Of a stretch of DNA of 64,000 nt, positions 11,030 to 23,802 are shown in pieces; the first letter of the stretch is position 1, and the number at the start of each line of letters is the position of its first letter. The notes beneath the pieces were generated by a model, which saw only the letters and a list, made by a program, of their open reading frames with translations, did not search any database and had not been told where the DNA came from. The DNA is from Rhyacophila brunnea. Lineage: Eukaryota; Arthropoda; Insecta; Trichoptera; Rhyacophilidae. The stretch spans positions 1,079,273-1,143,272 of the forward strand of contig JAGYXB010001412.1 in NCBI GenBank assembly GCA_022495005.1, read 5' to 3'. The position numbers and the translations under genes were made by a program.

Positions 11030-11370
11030 TTATTATTGACGTCTTAAAATAGTCAACCGACGTTCTACGATACTAATTTAATTCAGCTTAGATTTTTCAA
11101 TGTGTAATATTCTCTTCTCGCACAGCGATCAGTTTAAATTATTCTTCTCCATAAGTGAACGCATTCGCAACGCCAAGCGGCGATTTAAAAAAAAAAAAGT
11201 GACCATAGATTAAAGAATACACGAATAGTTCCATAGATAGTAATAGAATTTTGACAGTTGTGGAAAAGTCTAGATACGAAATTTCTCCATTATTTCAATT
11301 GATACGAAATAATATTCTTCCCTTGTGTTTTCCGAAGGAGCCGGCTTAACAGCAGCTAAATAGAATTGCG
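11030..11370. other. Region upstream of the candidate first exon
   Basis: This would hold the promoter and 5' UTR if the small gene is real. A 12-base A run lies near 11189. No TATA box is evident. Confidence 0.25.
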
Positions 11371-11421
11371 ATGAAGATCTCGCAAGCTACCCTCTTAGCA
11401 ATAAGGCTGTCATACACACAG
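11371..11421 (+). CDS. Candidate first coding exon of a 55-residue spliced protein
   Basis: An ATG opens 17 codons (MKISQATLLAIRLSYTQ) that run straight into CAG|GTGAGT, a near-consensus splice donor, in phase 0. The next plausible acceptor I found that continues the frame is at 38281, about 27 kb away, so this is the first half of the candidate gene whose second half is 38282-38398. I do not recognise the protein. The N-terminus has basic and hydrophobic residues and no acidic ones, which would suit a mitochondrial or membrane-directed start; that is inference. No TATA box or clear promoter is visible upstream. A chance ATG plus donor in AT-rich DNA cannot be excluded. Confidence 0.35.
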
Positions 11422-11602
11422 GTGAGTTTCAATTCAATTATGTTTTTCAAAAAGAAAGTTACAGTCATTTTTATTCATCGCAAAGTCTCAGCTGTGTATA
11501 AATTAAAATATAGTATATTTTTATAAATAATACTTCGGAAGTATCCATTGTAAAACTATTTGGTACAAGTCGGTTATCCTGGATACAGCGGCAAACATTT
11601 TT

Positions 11603-11699
11603 AAAATTGCTGATATACTGGATTATTTGTTAGGATAACCTAACCTAACTTAACCTAACCTAAACTCATCCAAACTAACAAATAATCCAGTATATCGGC
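11603..11699. repeat. Inverted repeat around a CCTAA-rich loop
   Basis: The 25-base arms 11609-11633 and 11675-11699 pair with one mismatch (CTGGATTATTTGTTAG and complement). The loop is AACCTAACCTAACTTAACC-like, resembling TTAGG telomere-type repeats. One arm recurs at 66-140. Confidence 0.8.
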
Positions 11700-12290
11700 T
11701 ATATTCACATGAACCAACTATTTTATTTAATCCAAAGATTATTGGTTTGCTGACATGGTGTATTGATATATTATTTTTGTTAAAATCGTGTAGGAACACC
11801 ATTAAAATTTATGGTTCTATTGAGAAATCCATAGATACTAATATAACTTGTATTCTCTAGTTTCTTGCATTAATTTGATTTGAAATAATTGTATAATGAA
11901 TTGCGTATTGTAAAGCAAAACATTCTTTTTAATTAGTGATTGTATATCTACTTTCACTCAATATTTCTGTTTCCTACTTGTATAATAATATGGTATGCCT
12001 AGTCAATTCCTATATAGATGTGGGTATACTAAATTCATTTTACTTACAGTGATTTTGAAAAGCTTTGAAATAGGCATTCTAGCAAACAATACCAATACAA
12101 CTGCGAGTTGTCTTTACTGTCTTATGGTGCCACTTTTGAATGATTCCTGTACATATACAATCCTTTTAAGTTAACATCAGTAATAGAGCTAGCAAAATGC
12201 TTGGTTTAGGAACGAGGGTTTCAAGATCATTCAAGAATGTACAAGTACTGCGTACATTATATGTATAATTTGTACTAAGTACCTATTCCA
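11700..12290. other. No gene seen (within the putative 27-kb intron)
   Basis: AT-rich sequence without a supportable feature. Confidence 0.3.
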
Positions 12291-12930
12291 TAATATGCCG
12301 GCATTATTTGGAGTCCTCACAGATCCTTCCACATATTTAAGGTGGATCGAGTCCATAATAGATTTCTTAAATTTTATACTTAAGGACATACGGATTCTTT
12401 CTTTATGATAATGACATCAAAAGTATTTTCTGACTCGTTTTCTTCTGGGAATACTGTCAATGCATCCTTGTCTACCCGAAGAGTGATTGAGCTTTTAAGT
12501 CATCTCTTTTTACTCCTTTGTGGGTTCATTTACAATCCATCTATACTTGCGAGTATTAAGTTTCATGTTCCCGTCAATATCACTCATAACACTCCGGTCT
12601 TTATGAAACCCCGTTGCAGGACGGATGTGATATTTCATGATGCTGGGATCCTTGCTATTTGCCTATTTGATAGCACCATAAACGTTGATTTATTGTTATA
12701 ACTTTATAATTTTTGTGGACGTCTTAAATTCATTAAATTTATAATTGTTTTTATTTTAATATTGACATAAAAACTTACTCTCTCTTCTTGTTTTGTGTTT
12801 TATATTGGTTGTTATTTATTAGTAATTAATTATTTTTTTCCATTTCATGACCATATTTATAATTTCATAGGTTCATTGGCAAACAACTGTAATGCCCTAA
12901 TACTCTTTATTCTAATAAATAAATTTCAGT
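12291..12930 (+). pseudogene. Non-LTR retrotransposon 3' end (family B), copy 1
   Basis: The plus strand reads YAGIIWSPHRSFHIFKVDRV, then HNRFLKF, a reverse transcriptase C-terminal signature. After a frame change it gives LSTRRVIELL, NPSILASIKFHVPVNITHN and FMKPRCRTDV at 12460-12640. This is the Jockey/CR1-like tail pattern (RR...L, vP...R, RcRT). A 3' UTR follows, ending near CTGTAATGCCCTAATACTC and AATAAATAAA. The copy at 19806-20450 is collinear throughout. Confidence 0.8.
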
Positions 12931-15900
12931 AGGTATCGTTATCTTGAAAGATAGTTGCCTAATGAACTTGCCTAACACATATTGTCTGCGTATAAAAGGA
13001 TTTGCTAGTGTATAGTTTTACAAATATGTAGTAATTTTCTATATTATAGTCTCTGATAACTGCTATTCTGGATAACCAAGTATTTATACGGTTGTCAGAC
13101 TTGTATCAGTGTGTTACCTGTCAATATATTTTGCAAGTGGTCGCACTTTGCAATTATCAGTATATAAAAAAAGGTGATTGTTGTCTGACTATTATCTTAT
13201 AATATTATTAATGATATCACAATGCACTTTCTTTCTCTGTATGTACATGCCATATCTAATTTTGCAGACTTCCTTGAGATTTTATGTCACATACTTTGTA
13301 TATCTAATTTATCATGTTTAATTATGTTGCTATGTTTGAAGAAAAAATTCCAAGTTTATCTTTGACTTACTTAGTCAGTACTTAAGTGCCGGGAATTTTT
13401 ATGATTATATTTTTAAATGAATCTTGGGGTACATAATATTAATTCTACAAAAAGAAACATTGACATCCTATGACCAACTACGATAGGTTTTTTTCTTCGT
13501 TTTTACTTATTGCTTACCAGTAAGTTCTCGGTGCCATCTTGTAACTATGTTCTTTTTACATTGCTTCTGCTCAAATGTACTAAACTGTTAATCCATGCTT
13601 ATGTTTGTAACCCGAATACAAAAATAAATTTAAGATTTTTATCTAAAGTCATGCATCTTGGAAATTTTGGCACATGACATGACAGTAAGTAAATAACATC
13701 AAAACATTTCAAATGCAAACAGACAATGGACTTAAAAGTCATCATGGAAATAATCTTGGTGAAATTCTAAAAGAAAAGTTTATAAATACTTACCTTACTT
13801 TTAATAGTTTTATTATACTGAAAGTAATGCTTTGAATTACTTATTTATCATTGAAACATGACAACAGTCTTGAAACAATTCTACGATATTAAAGTTATTT
13901 ATGTTGACAACTTTTTCGGTCTACGCTACGTTAACAAATCCTAAAGATTCAGGCAACAAAATGTTCATGCAACGATAGAGCGAAAGGGTGAGATATGTTA
14001 ATATCTGATTTCCTTCTCATTCATAACAGTGTAGTAGTCTTCGTCTATTTATTTTTATTATTCATTATTTTATTACCATTTATTATATTAAAAAGACCTT
14101 TTTATACGGGCTTAATGACAGACATCTCATCTTCACATACACCCGTTTAAGCCCAGTCGCACATTGAAAATTTGGATAATAGTCATAAATCAAAACTGAG
14201 CGCAACATGCAACTTTCTTATGTGCGTATAGCAAGGCCTTGCAAGGACAATGACGTCACTCACCAAGACAAAATGAATGACGAAGTGCGACATTTTGGGA
14301 TTATACCTGCGCCGCATGTCGGGTGAAGATAGTTGCATGTGCCTCCAGATGTTTTTTTTTTCAAACTAAAAAGTCGCATTTGACCAATTTGCGGTGCTCC
14401 ATTTGGTAACGTTTGTTTTGGGAATAACTATGACGTCACATCGACGTATTCGACACGTTGCGGGCGAGACGAGTTTTGATGTGAGAGCCGGCTAACTCTA
14501 TACAGAATCCAAATTGAATTCAAATATTTATTTAACTTGGTTATGTTATTTATATAACCTGTCACAGTTTTGAGATTTTATTCTAAAAATAGTCTCATTT
14601 TGTGCTGTTATTCGTATCAAAATTTAATAACACCGTAATACAGTCCCTGTTCTCGTGGTACTCCCCTTTCTATCAAATGTTGGCGACCAAATTTCGGTAA
14701 ATTTCCCTATCCTGTGTCTGTGTCAGATGACTAACATTTTGCATATTGTAGAATCTCTTTCTATCTGCATCTGCTGCCCCCCCCTGTATTATGAAATGGA
14801 GTAGATCAGACTTATTATTGAGGCAAACATATGCAGGTTTCCTGTATTTGGTGATAGCTATACCTACTTTCTTTTGGCTTTGGCTTATCTTACTATTGTC
14901 ATTTTTACATGCATGATCAATAAACTCAGAATATCATTGTGCTAAAAAAAGGACATGTAATATATTATAGTAAGCTTGTTTATTAAAATTTTTGTTACAC
15001 GGTTATATTAAACGTTGACTGATCAGTAGATCAGAGTACTAAAATCATATTAATGTGTGTCAAACCATATCTATATATTTATGTATATGAAGATGCTCTT
15101 GTCAGATTTTTCTGGTTTTCTTGTACTTGAACACTGGAAGTTGAGTATGTTAATTTGGTAGACACACAGATGTCTGCGGTTGTGTTGCATTTAGCAAGGC
15201 TTTGATAATAATTATTATTGTTCACTGTATGTAATGTTTACTACTCTTATCTATTCCTACTTGGCATTATAACGACATATATCTTCTTACTTAGTTTCAT
15301 TCAGTTCTTTAATATTAAAACCTGCTTTGGACCATGCATTTCAATGCAAATTTTACTGGTGATTTGATCTATTTTGGTATGGGAGTGAATAATTAGCGTG
15401 TCTCCATATTATAATTAGTAAAAGTTTTGTTTAATAACACTGTGTAATTCACTGCCAACTGACTTATTCTATATTGTTATTCGGGTACATTTTCTAGTTG
15501 CATAAATTGAAAGTACATTTTTTTTAATATATGGCCCTAAATCTTTGTTTAATAAATGTATTTATAAGACAACAACCCGCTTTAAAAAAGACCCTTAGGC
15601 ACTTCTGCACCTTAAGACAATATTCTTTATAACAATATATTTTTTGATATGGCTTATTAATAGTAGGTTAAACCTCATGGAAAAAATAATATTTCCCCAC
15701 CTGCTGATGCTATTTTCGTAAAAAGTAGATTATAAACATTTTTATATAAAATAAATAACTAAGTATATGTACCCATATTATTTCCTTTAATTCTGTTGTG
15801 TCATTAAATTGGTATTTTTAGTGAACTATAATAAATTGCATGTGTCATAGATAGCGTCACGTTTCCAACAAATTATACTCCATTTTAAATGTGTGCACAC

Positions 15901-16505
15901 GTGCTTTGATGATAATGACCCTCAGAGTGTTGCACTTTTGCTGATTAATAGCAATACATATTCTTAGGTTACATTCTATCGAAAAACTTGAAAAAAGTGA
16001 ATATAATTTTAAGTTCGCTATATCACAGTTATTATATTATTGATATTACAAAATGACGGTTTGTAAGTTGAGCATTTCATGAACACCTCCCTACTTGCTA
16101 ATCTACTTTTGAATCATCCAGAATTCTATATAAATACTTACGATAGGATTGTATCTATAATTTTTCTACCTATGTACCTATTTTCTTCTGTCTTCCGGTG
16201 GTTTTTATTACGATTTTTTAAACATGAATATGATCTCATGGTGAACTGTGATGTTACTGCATACGTACAATTTTCTGTATAAATGCATTCAAATTGTCTC
16301 GAATGTTCTATATAACAAATTAGTCGTCATGCTGCATTCAAATCAAATCCAACACCTCCTTGATTAATCTATTACCCTGATACTTTATGATATTTTGTGA
16401 CGAATTTTGGTCTTGCATTACTTCCCTTCAGGAGACCTGAAGGTACTAAACTGTGATGTCAGGCATGATCTGTAATTAATTATTAATTGGACCGGTGCTT
16501 ACGTA
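12931..16505. other. No gene seen
   Basis: Mostly AT-rich. 14100-14480 is somewhat GC-richer, with several short words such as GTCGCA and TGACGTCA, but no frame or bounded repeat that I can defend. 15200-15240 (TTCACTGTATGTAATG) faintly resembles a LINE tail. The short open frame at 16079-16282 looks like chance. Confidence 0.3.
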
Positions 16506-16510
16506 ATAAA

Positions 16511-17100
16511 GGATCGTCCATATATGACGTCACGTCCTAAGTGGGGGAGGGTGTCTGATAATACGTATAATGTGATTTTTGTTTCGGAGGGTGTAGGTGT
16601 GGAAGGTTACATGTAAGTTGTACGTATGCAGTTCATCGTGGGACACTTATTTGTGCGCCGCAGTACGTGAAACATGAGTTCGTATAACATTTTATCAAAT
16701 GACGAGTTCTTCGTTGAACATTTCACCGTGGAATACATTTACACGTATCTTACAAAATTTGGCGATAGTTTGCAAATAGTACTGTTCAAATTATATTAAC
16801 TCTAACCTAACCTAACCTTACCTAGTAAAGACATCTCCACATGTAGCATACGTACAAATATACTCCACGGTAAAATGTTCAACGAAGAACTCGTCATTTA
16901 TTAAATATTACACGAACTCATGTTTCACGTACTGCGGCGCATGAATAAGTGTCCTACAGTGAACTGTTTACGTACAAATTTCCGGATACGGGTGAGGAAA
17001 ATGTTACGCCACAAAGCCAACAAAATAATTATATGTTATTTGTTTTTTTTTTGTAAATAACGTAGCGATATTGAAATCGATCATTGTCAATTAAAAAAAA
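16511..17100. mobile_element. MITE with GGATCGTCCATATATGACGTCA end, split by a long inverted repeat
   Basis: The left end and the following GTGGGGGAGGGTGTCTGATAA, TTTCGGAGGGT and, after the insertion, ATGTTACGCCACAAAGCCAA line up in order with the reverse complement of 48834-49147. The right end is lost in AT-rich DNA. The element at 16606-16992 interrupts it. Confidence 0.6.
16606..16992. mobile_element. Long-inverted-repeat element, copy 1
   Basis: Arms of about 120-150 bp (GTACGTATGCAGTTCA, GCGCCGCAGTACGTGAAACA, GACGAGTTCTTCGTTGAAC and their complements) flank a short centre with CTAACCTAACCTAACC. It is nearly identical to 57392-57785. Weak 8-bp duplications, TGTGGAAG and TGAGGAAA (6 of 8), may flank it. 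No coding frame. Confidence 0.8.
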
Positions 17101-17939
17101 TATGACTTAAAATTAAAAAGTAAATACGGGAGATAAAACTGTAGGTACTATATAACGATGGGGGAAGAGAAAGTAAATAAATACCGAAAATCGCCAGACC
17201 TAATCGTATAATTGATAAAAAAAACTTTTTTCAAAACCATTATTGATCAGTGAGCTAATATATTTTTTATTGACCCATTGTTCTGAATAGATAACAGAAA
17301 TTAAATTTTTCCTTCGGAAAGTACATTTTTGAGATAGTTATTTCTTTATCTTTCTAATCGAAAAGCACAATGGAAAAATATCTAAAATGCTAAGTAATGC
17401 GTAAATTAGTGTTTTTAATTAAGACGTAGGTATCAGTTTGATACTTATCGGAATGATGAGATGACTAAAGTGGACTTTGGCAATGATAAACGTTACTTCC
17501 CTTTTGCGTTTATATATTATTTATTTAAAACGTATCTTGTGTTGATTGTTTATTATTTTAGAAATCTGTAGAATATAATTATTAACAGTAGGCGCTAGTG
17601 CCAAAGTTTAGTAGTTAGTACCTTTGTAAATATAAATTGTAAGTACCTACGATCAATCAATCACTAGTCTTTTAATATTGATGCATGATCAATCATATTT
17701 CATAAGCCTTGTTATACAATTATGTGTAATATGTAGAATAGTATGAATACCACTCGTTTGTCTTATTGATTATGTTTCTAATGCCAATGGAAATTGAATA
17801 GTAGATTATATTAAATCTATAAGTACCATGTTCAAATTAAGGCGATTCTTCTATGTATAAAATATCTAAAATCGTGTATGGTTTAATGGCATAATTTTAG
17901 ATATCTAATATGACTTGGATTTAGGGTTTAATTTAATTT
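17101..17939. other. No gene seen
   Basis: AT-rich sequence without a supportable feature. Confidence 0.3.
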
Positions 17940-17964
17940 TTAAAAGTAACAAACACTATCTACG

Positions 17965-18140
17965 TCAGTGGTCGGTAACCTTTTGAGAGACTGGGTAAAA
18001 AAATCAATTTTGAAAAAAAAATGGTTAGTGGCCAAATGCTGAGTACCTCCGCTACGTGGAAGTACATTGGAATGTAGATACATGTCTTCAATCCCTCTCT
18101 GACATATACATGTTTCAATGTACTTCCGTGAGGTACTCAT
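17965..18140. repeat. hAT-like left end plus inverted repeat
   Basis: CAGTGGTCGGTAACCTTTTG at about 17966 is a typical hAT left end. No right end was found. Within it, 18041-18069 and 18116-18138 form an imperfect stem (GAGTACCTC...GGAAGTACATTG and complement). Confidence 0.5.
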
Positions 18141-18189
18141 CACCAGGCTACTGATGATAATGTTTTCAGATACATGTTTATTAATCAAT

Positions 18190-19805
18190 ACACTTGAAAT
18201 TGTAAATTATCAAAAAAATGTCTCAAATTGCAAGATTCGTATTTTTCCGCTAGGTGCCTCTGGTAGGTAAAGATATCGCCTTAAGTAACAGTAACACCCA
18301 TTGAGGTTGTGTTTTACCGTTTTCTATTTTGACAATGCCTATCGTTGATCGTGTGTAGAAAAAAGATTTTAAAATTCTAAACAATATCATCCCATAAATA
18401 TATTATTTTCGATAACATAATATTATCCTCTACGGCCTACGCCGTTCTGGCTTATAATCACCCTCAATACACTTAGTAAATTGGAATATTTCAAATAAAC
18501 TGTCAAGAACTATTATAAAAATAAATGATTTTTTTTAAATCTCAAAAACCCGATATTGGGTTTTTGGGTATTGTTATAAAACTATTGCAAAAAAAAAATC
18601 CTCCCAACCTTAACCCATTTCGACAAGGCTGTTCAAATTAAAGGGGAAGTGTATCAGTGTGTCTTGTTTATTTAAATTTAATTTAGAAGTTCTACTAAAC
18701 TTTGGCTGGTCGCTTTATACACAATAAACAAATTAATTACACTATAAAGTTTTAGTATAAACATTACACACTGTGATATGATAATTGTCGTCAGTAGACA
18801 TTTTAAATTAGTAATTTAATGACATTAATAAAATTGATAAGTAAACATTTTAAATATTACTAAAATAAAGATAAGAGACAACGTCGATACTAAAGTCTAC
18901 GATGATCGGGTCATCGGTTATGGGGGCAAAGCATAATAATTGTTTATGTATGTTAATGTCAACTAAATAAAAAATAGAAAATCAAATTGGAAACTTCTTT
19001 TGTGCAGTTTAAAAAACCCACCTTCCAACCCATCATGTACTAGGTACCTATAACCGGTCTTAATTGGGAGTTTCAGTGAAGTAAGGCGTCTGCGGTGTTT
19101 TGAGGTTAGGAATGTTTCGGGAACAGTCACCCAAGACTGCGGTCGCCATGCGCTCGAATAATTGTGCTTTAACTGTTTACGGAGATTTTCGTACAATGGG
19201 CCGTGATTATTTCGATAAACAATCACTTAAAATCGTAACTATTAGTACATACCTAAGTAAAAAAATGCAATGTCGGCATTTTCTTTTTTACAATTAATGC
19301 TGTCAAAGCAATTATAAGATTCACTCTAGGTATCTGCGGCGAAGACTGCCTGTTAGACGGAGTTATACGGTAGAATATACTTTCTCCTATGTGCGGCGCT
19401 AATTGTCTATGTTTATATACAATACTAGTTTATTACGATTACAGACACGCTAATTTGATAGTATTTAAAGTTGGTGATAGTTTCTCACGTTCTTTGTAAT
19501 TTTGTATAATATACTCAATAGTATCAATTGGCTTGTACCTAAAAGTATTATGATATCTAAGTAGAAAATTCTTCTGCTTAAAATATCTTAATATATATAA
19601 ATTACGAGTCAGTGTAACCGTTCAGTAATCGCTTATTATCGAGTCATCGCCACTGCGCTCTAGGTATAGTCCGAACACTTTGATAAGAATGCTATTTGTA
19701 GCAAACTAAACTTGAGTTCCGTAGTCAATGTTAAGTTAACCAAGTTACAATTACAAAATTAAACTGTACTCTTGTTTGATGTCTAACATGATCATTTGTG
19801 TTGCA
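18190..19805. other. No gene seen
   Basis: AT-rich sequence. The antisense frame at 18963-19226 and its plus-strand partner show no family resemblance that I recognise. Confidence 0.3.
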
Positions 19806-20450
19806 TGCCAGCATTATTTGTAGTCCTAAACAGGTCCGTCCACATAATTAAGTTGGATCGAGTCCACAATAGATTTCTTAGATTTCTCTATATTTTGGAC
19901 ATACGGATTCTTTCCTTATGATAATGATAACACAATGAATTTTCCGACTCGTTTTTTCTAGGTATGCTATCAATGCAATCCCTGTCCACCCGAAGAGTGA
20001 TTGCTCTTTTAAAGCATTTCTTTTTTTTCTTTGTGTGTTCATTTACAATCCGCATAGGTATACCGGCAAATATTAATTTCCATGTTCCCACCAATATCAC
20101 TCGTAACTCTACCTACTGTCTTCACTCTCCATGGTACCCCGTCGCAGGATGGGTGTGATCTTTCATGATGCAGTGTATCGTGCGATTAACTTATTTGATG
20201 GCACCATAAAGGTTGATTTATTTTTTATTAACTTATCATGTTTTTGGACATGTTAAATGTATAATTGTATTTATCATTTTACTTTAATATCTACATAAGC
20301 ACATACTTTCTTTTCTACTTTCTTGTTATATTGGTTGTTATTTGTAATTAAGTCATTTTTATAATTTGTATTTATTATGTATTATGGCGCGTTGGCCAAT
20401 CGCTGTAATGCCATAATACTCTTTTTCTAAATAAATAAAGAAATCGATAC
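19806..20450 (+). pseudogene. Non-LTR retrotransposon 3' end (family B), copy 2
   Basis: Collinear with 12291-12930: GCATTATTTGTAGTCCT, GTTGGATCGAGTCCACAATA, CACCCGAAGAGTGATTG, then the same 3' UTR ending GCTGTAATGCCATAATACTC and AAATAAATAAAG. Stops and small indels break the frame. It lies in the same orientation as the first copy, 7.5 kb away. Confidence 0.8.
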
Positions 20451-23181
20451 TTATTTCATTTCAATAAGGAAACAACTAAAAATTTCAAGGTTTTGAGTCA
20501 ATAATGCCATTAGATGTAGAAAGGTATTATCTGTATAATTCAGCATAAAAAGGGTCAAAAATGTCTTCAATGTATCATGAAATCGAAAAACCCTTTCTGA
20601 GATTAATCATTAATTCAGTTATATACTGGATACTGGTATTTCCGGGTTAATTCATTATTAAATTATATAATTTCATTGTGCATTGCTGAAGTCCACTAAA
20701 CTAAATATACAAAAAAACATACATTTTCTTCAAATACAAGGCTTTAAAATTAAAATGAGAATTTCTGCAAAAAATTCAAACGCTATTATCTTGGAACAAT
20801 GGTTTTTGAGTTGTTTCCCTATTGAATTATGGTATCGAAATGATCTATGTAGGTACCATAGTATTTTGTCGCTTTCCACATTTTTTTTTCATAATATTAT
20901 CAAAATCGACGTCATTCTTCCGTGTCTAAACATTTCAAATCGGGTGGTTTGCAGTTGAACGTCGATGAAAGGAAACCCATCCATAACCATTGTTACGTCT
21001 AGATATTGTCAACAAAAAAACTATTTATACCAATTGAATGAATGTGTTTTGATTGTTGACTATTGTGTTTACGAGTACAAAGTGTAAGCTGTAGGTAGGT
21101 AGGTATATATAAGCGTCGCGGCGCTCCTCCGTTTACGACGTCAACAGACAAATAAATAAATTGATGCCCACTTGAAAGGAATAAAACGGCTGACTTGTGA
21201 TTAATTGATTTTTGCGCGCCATTTTTCAATTTTGCGCACCGGTTGATCTTCGAGGCGTATATTATTTTATTTTCATTCTTGAGAGAGGTGGTTTAAATCA
21301 AAATTTTTGGTTGTGAAGATCCACTTAAAATACTTGTTAGTTAAAGATCACCATTTTTACGTGTCGAGCTTTCATTTTAAAACAAATCTGGGTCATTATA
21401 CGTTATGAGACATTGCTTCCTGACTCTTAACAACCCCTAAATATATCATTGAGAGATTCCTAATATATTTAAGATATGAGATAACTTAACTTAAGATAAT
21501 AATATTATGCAAAAACATAAATAATAAAGAACAGACATCCACTGAGTTAATATATTAGCAGTTCTTAATTTTATTGAATTAAATACAACTGAAATATAAC
21601 GCATGGGTGAGGATTTAATTCATATCCTCTATGCCCTATGTATGAGGGATGTAGTCGTTACTTACTTTGTTCCAACTACATCCGTTATTAGTTTGATATC
21701 TGATAGATTGCTCCTGTGTGTGACATGCGTTCGGGCAGAGTTGAATAATACACGAATTGGTGTTTTATATCGTTTATATTATGGCGCACATTAACTTGTT
21801 TGTTATTACATGGCAAATAACATGGTGTTAAATTATATTGCTAAGGTTTAACATGAATCTTTTAACTTGATAATTCAGCGAAGGACTGGAGTGTCCTTAT
21901 AACCTCCATGCAGGAACTAGATCTCTAGACTGTCAGAGTCAGATTCTTATTTCCGCTTCGCCGCTGTCTATGTCCCACATATGAATTGACAATGGCGTGA
22001 CAGTTGTAGAGTTGGGTAAAACCTGTACATATTATGTGAATACGGAGAAATCACAACAGTTGAGTTTGTTGTTGAGGCTTGCGGTTTGTATGTGCTGTGT
22101 ATGTATGTATCGTGCTGCCGCCATACGAGTGGATGAATGAATGAGTAAAATATGTGTATGGAATAGTTTGATCACTATTAGGATCGGCGTTTAGGGAAAT
22201 TGTTAACTGATACATAAGAAAACACTGTCATACATAAATAGCTCGGATCGATGATCTGGTTGACGCCATGCGACTGAATGGTTGTTTTTTTGTGCGAGTT
22301 GTCGAAGATACTCATAAGCGGGTGAAACCGGCCTTGATTGTTATTATATTTTGTGGATTGTCTAAGTATTATGTTTTAATTATTAAATATAATGGCTTTC
22401 CGCCAAGAATTGACAGGCGACACCATTCAGTGATTCAGAATACATAGTTGCTTAAATTGTTTTGTATTTTTTTCCCTAATTATTTACTATTGGTGAGTGC
22501 GCATAGTGCCCGAAGGCGAAACCAAGGTCCCAAAAACCGACTCAAATGGAATAGTACAAAACTTAAATCCGTTAGAATTTCAATTCAAATTCCATCAAGT
22601 AAAGTACCCTCGGTCGATAGTATCTATTAATATTATAATTGTCTATCAAATAAATGACTTAATTCCTCAAGTACAAGTAGGTCGTTACTAAATGCCTATT
22701 TTGCGACGTTTCTAAGTAACTTATTATTCCCAGTGTCCTTTGCACCCATTTAATGCAACCTTCGAGAGGTATTTATGGGAAATTGTCAACTCTGCTAATA
22801 GGATTACCCGCTGCGTGTTTATTTCCGTATAAGCTGTCACGCTATCTTCTTATCATATGATAATATACCTACGTAAGTATATAATTTAACACTGTGTATA
22901 TAAACTATCATTGTAAAATATTATCAATGGCGCTACAGCCCGATGTGGCTCCGATCGTCTCCAACGTTACTCTCCACCATCTCTGGTCTGGAGTCTGGAC
23001 GTCCTTCTCTACTCAGGAGCTGGGGTTTGCCGGTGGATCGTTATATTATTCATTTTTACCACTCAGTGGAGTATTTTGGTCTTAATAGAATTCACGATAT
23101 CTAGCTGATCGCAAACATTATGTCTTTCTGAATACCATGCGTTTATACACCATCAGTGTCTGAAATCAATATTATTAGTAG
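20451..23181. other. Mostly featureless; possible repeat fragment at 22928-23040
   Basis: No gene found. 21090-21130 has GGTAGGTAGG followed by TATATAAGCGTCGCGGCGC, which would pass as a TATA-type promoter but has no gene after it. 22010-22030 (TAGAGTTGGGTAAAACC) resembles one end of the TAGAGTTGGG hAT family. 22928-23040 starts ATGGCGCTACAGCCCGATG, a phrase I associate with arthropod retroposon tails, but I cannot place it firmly. Confidence 0.3.
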
Positions 23182-23189
23182 GTACCTAT

Positions 23190-23794
23190 CAGTGGCGAAG
23201 GGTGGAGGTAGGCTGTTAAAATCCGCCATAAATAGTGCACACTAAACTTTGTCAGTCATATAGATTTGTTTTCATTGAAATAAGACTACAATTTACAAAT
23301 GGTTTTGGTTAGTTTTTAAAATTCAATAAAACCCTGCGAAAATCAAGCCATGATAGATAATAGTCACACAAATACTCGTCTAGTCGTTTATCTATAAATA
23401 TTTTAAAGTATGCAATTAAATCATACATAACTTCGAATATTTTATAGATAACATAATATTTTTATCTATTATAGTTTGTTTAGGCGGGGCTTAATGAATT
23501 TAAAAAATGAACCAACAATATATTGTGTAATATGTATTCTTAATCCAACGAAAACAAATAAGTGTGGATGAAAAAGTGTGCACAATTTTGTCGTACCGCT
23601 CAAAATATACCAAAGCTATTATGGTTTGCTTTAGGCAGGGTTACATTGGACGCTAAAGACGCGCCCAGCGCGTAACGATTAGGTGGCCATTCGATATAAT
23701 TAACATGATATTTAAAAACTAACCAATACCATCTGTAAAGTGTAGTCTTAGTTCAATAAAAATCTTAACAGCCTACCTCCACTCTTCGCTACTG
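23190..23794. mobile_element. Fold-back hAT MITE, family CAGTGGCGAAGG, copy 2
   Basis: Ends CAGTGGCGAAGGGTGGAGG and CTCCACTCTTCGCTACTG. Perfect 8-bp duplication GTACCTAT (23182-23189, 23795-23802). The interior is collinear with copy 1 but interrupted near 23645-23710 by unrelated sequence (ACGCTAAAGACGCGCCCAGC). Confidence 0.92.
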
Positions 23795-23802
23795 GTACCT
23801 AT

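Noticed and set aside
21100..21130. TATATAAG followed by GC-rich DNA as a promoter
   Set aside because: No gene, exon or transcript-like feature follows, and TATATA words are frequent in this DNA.
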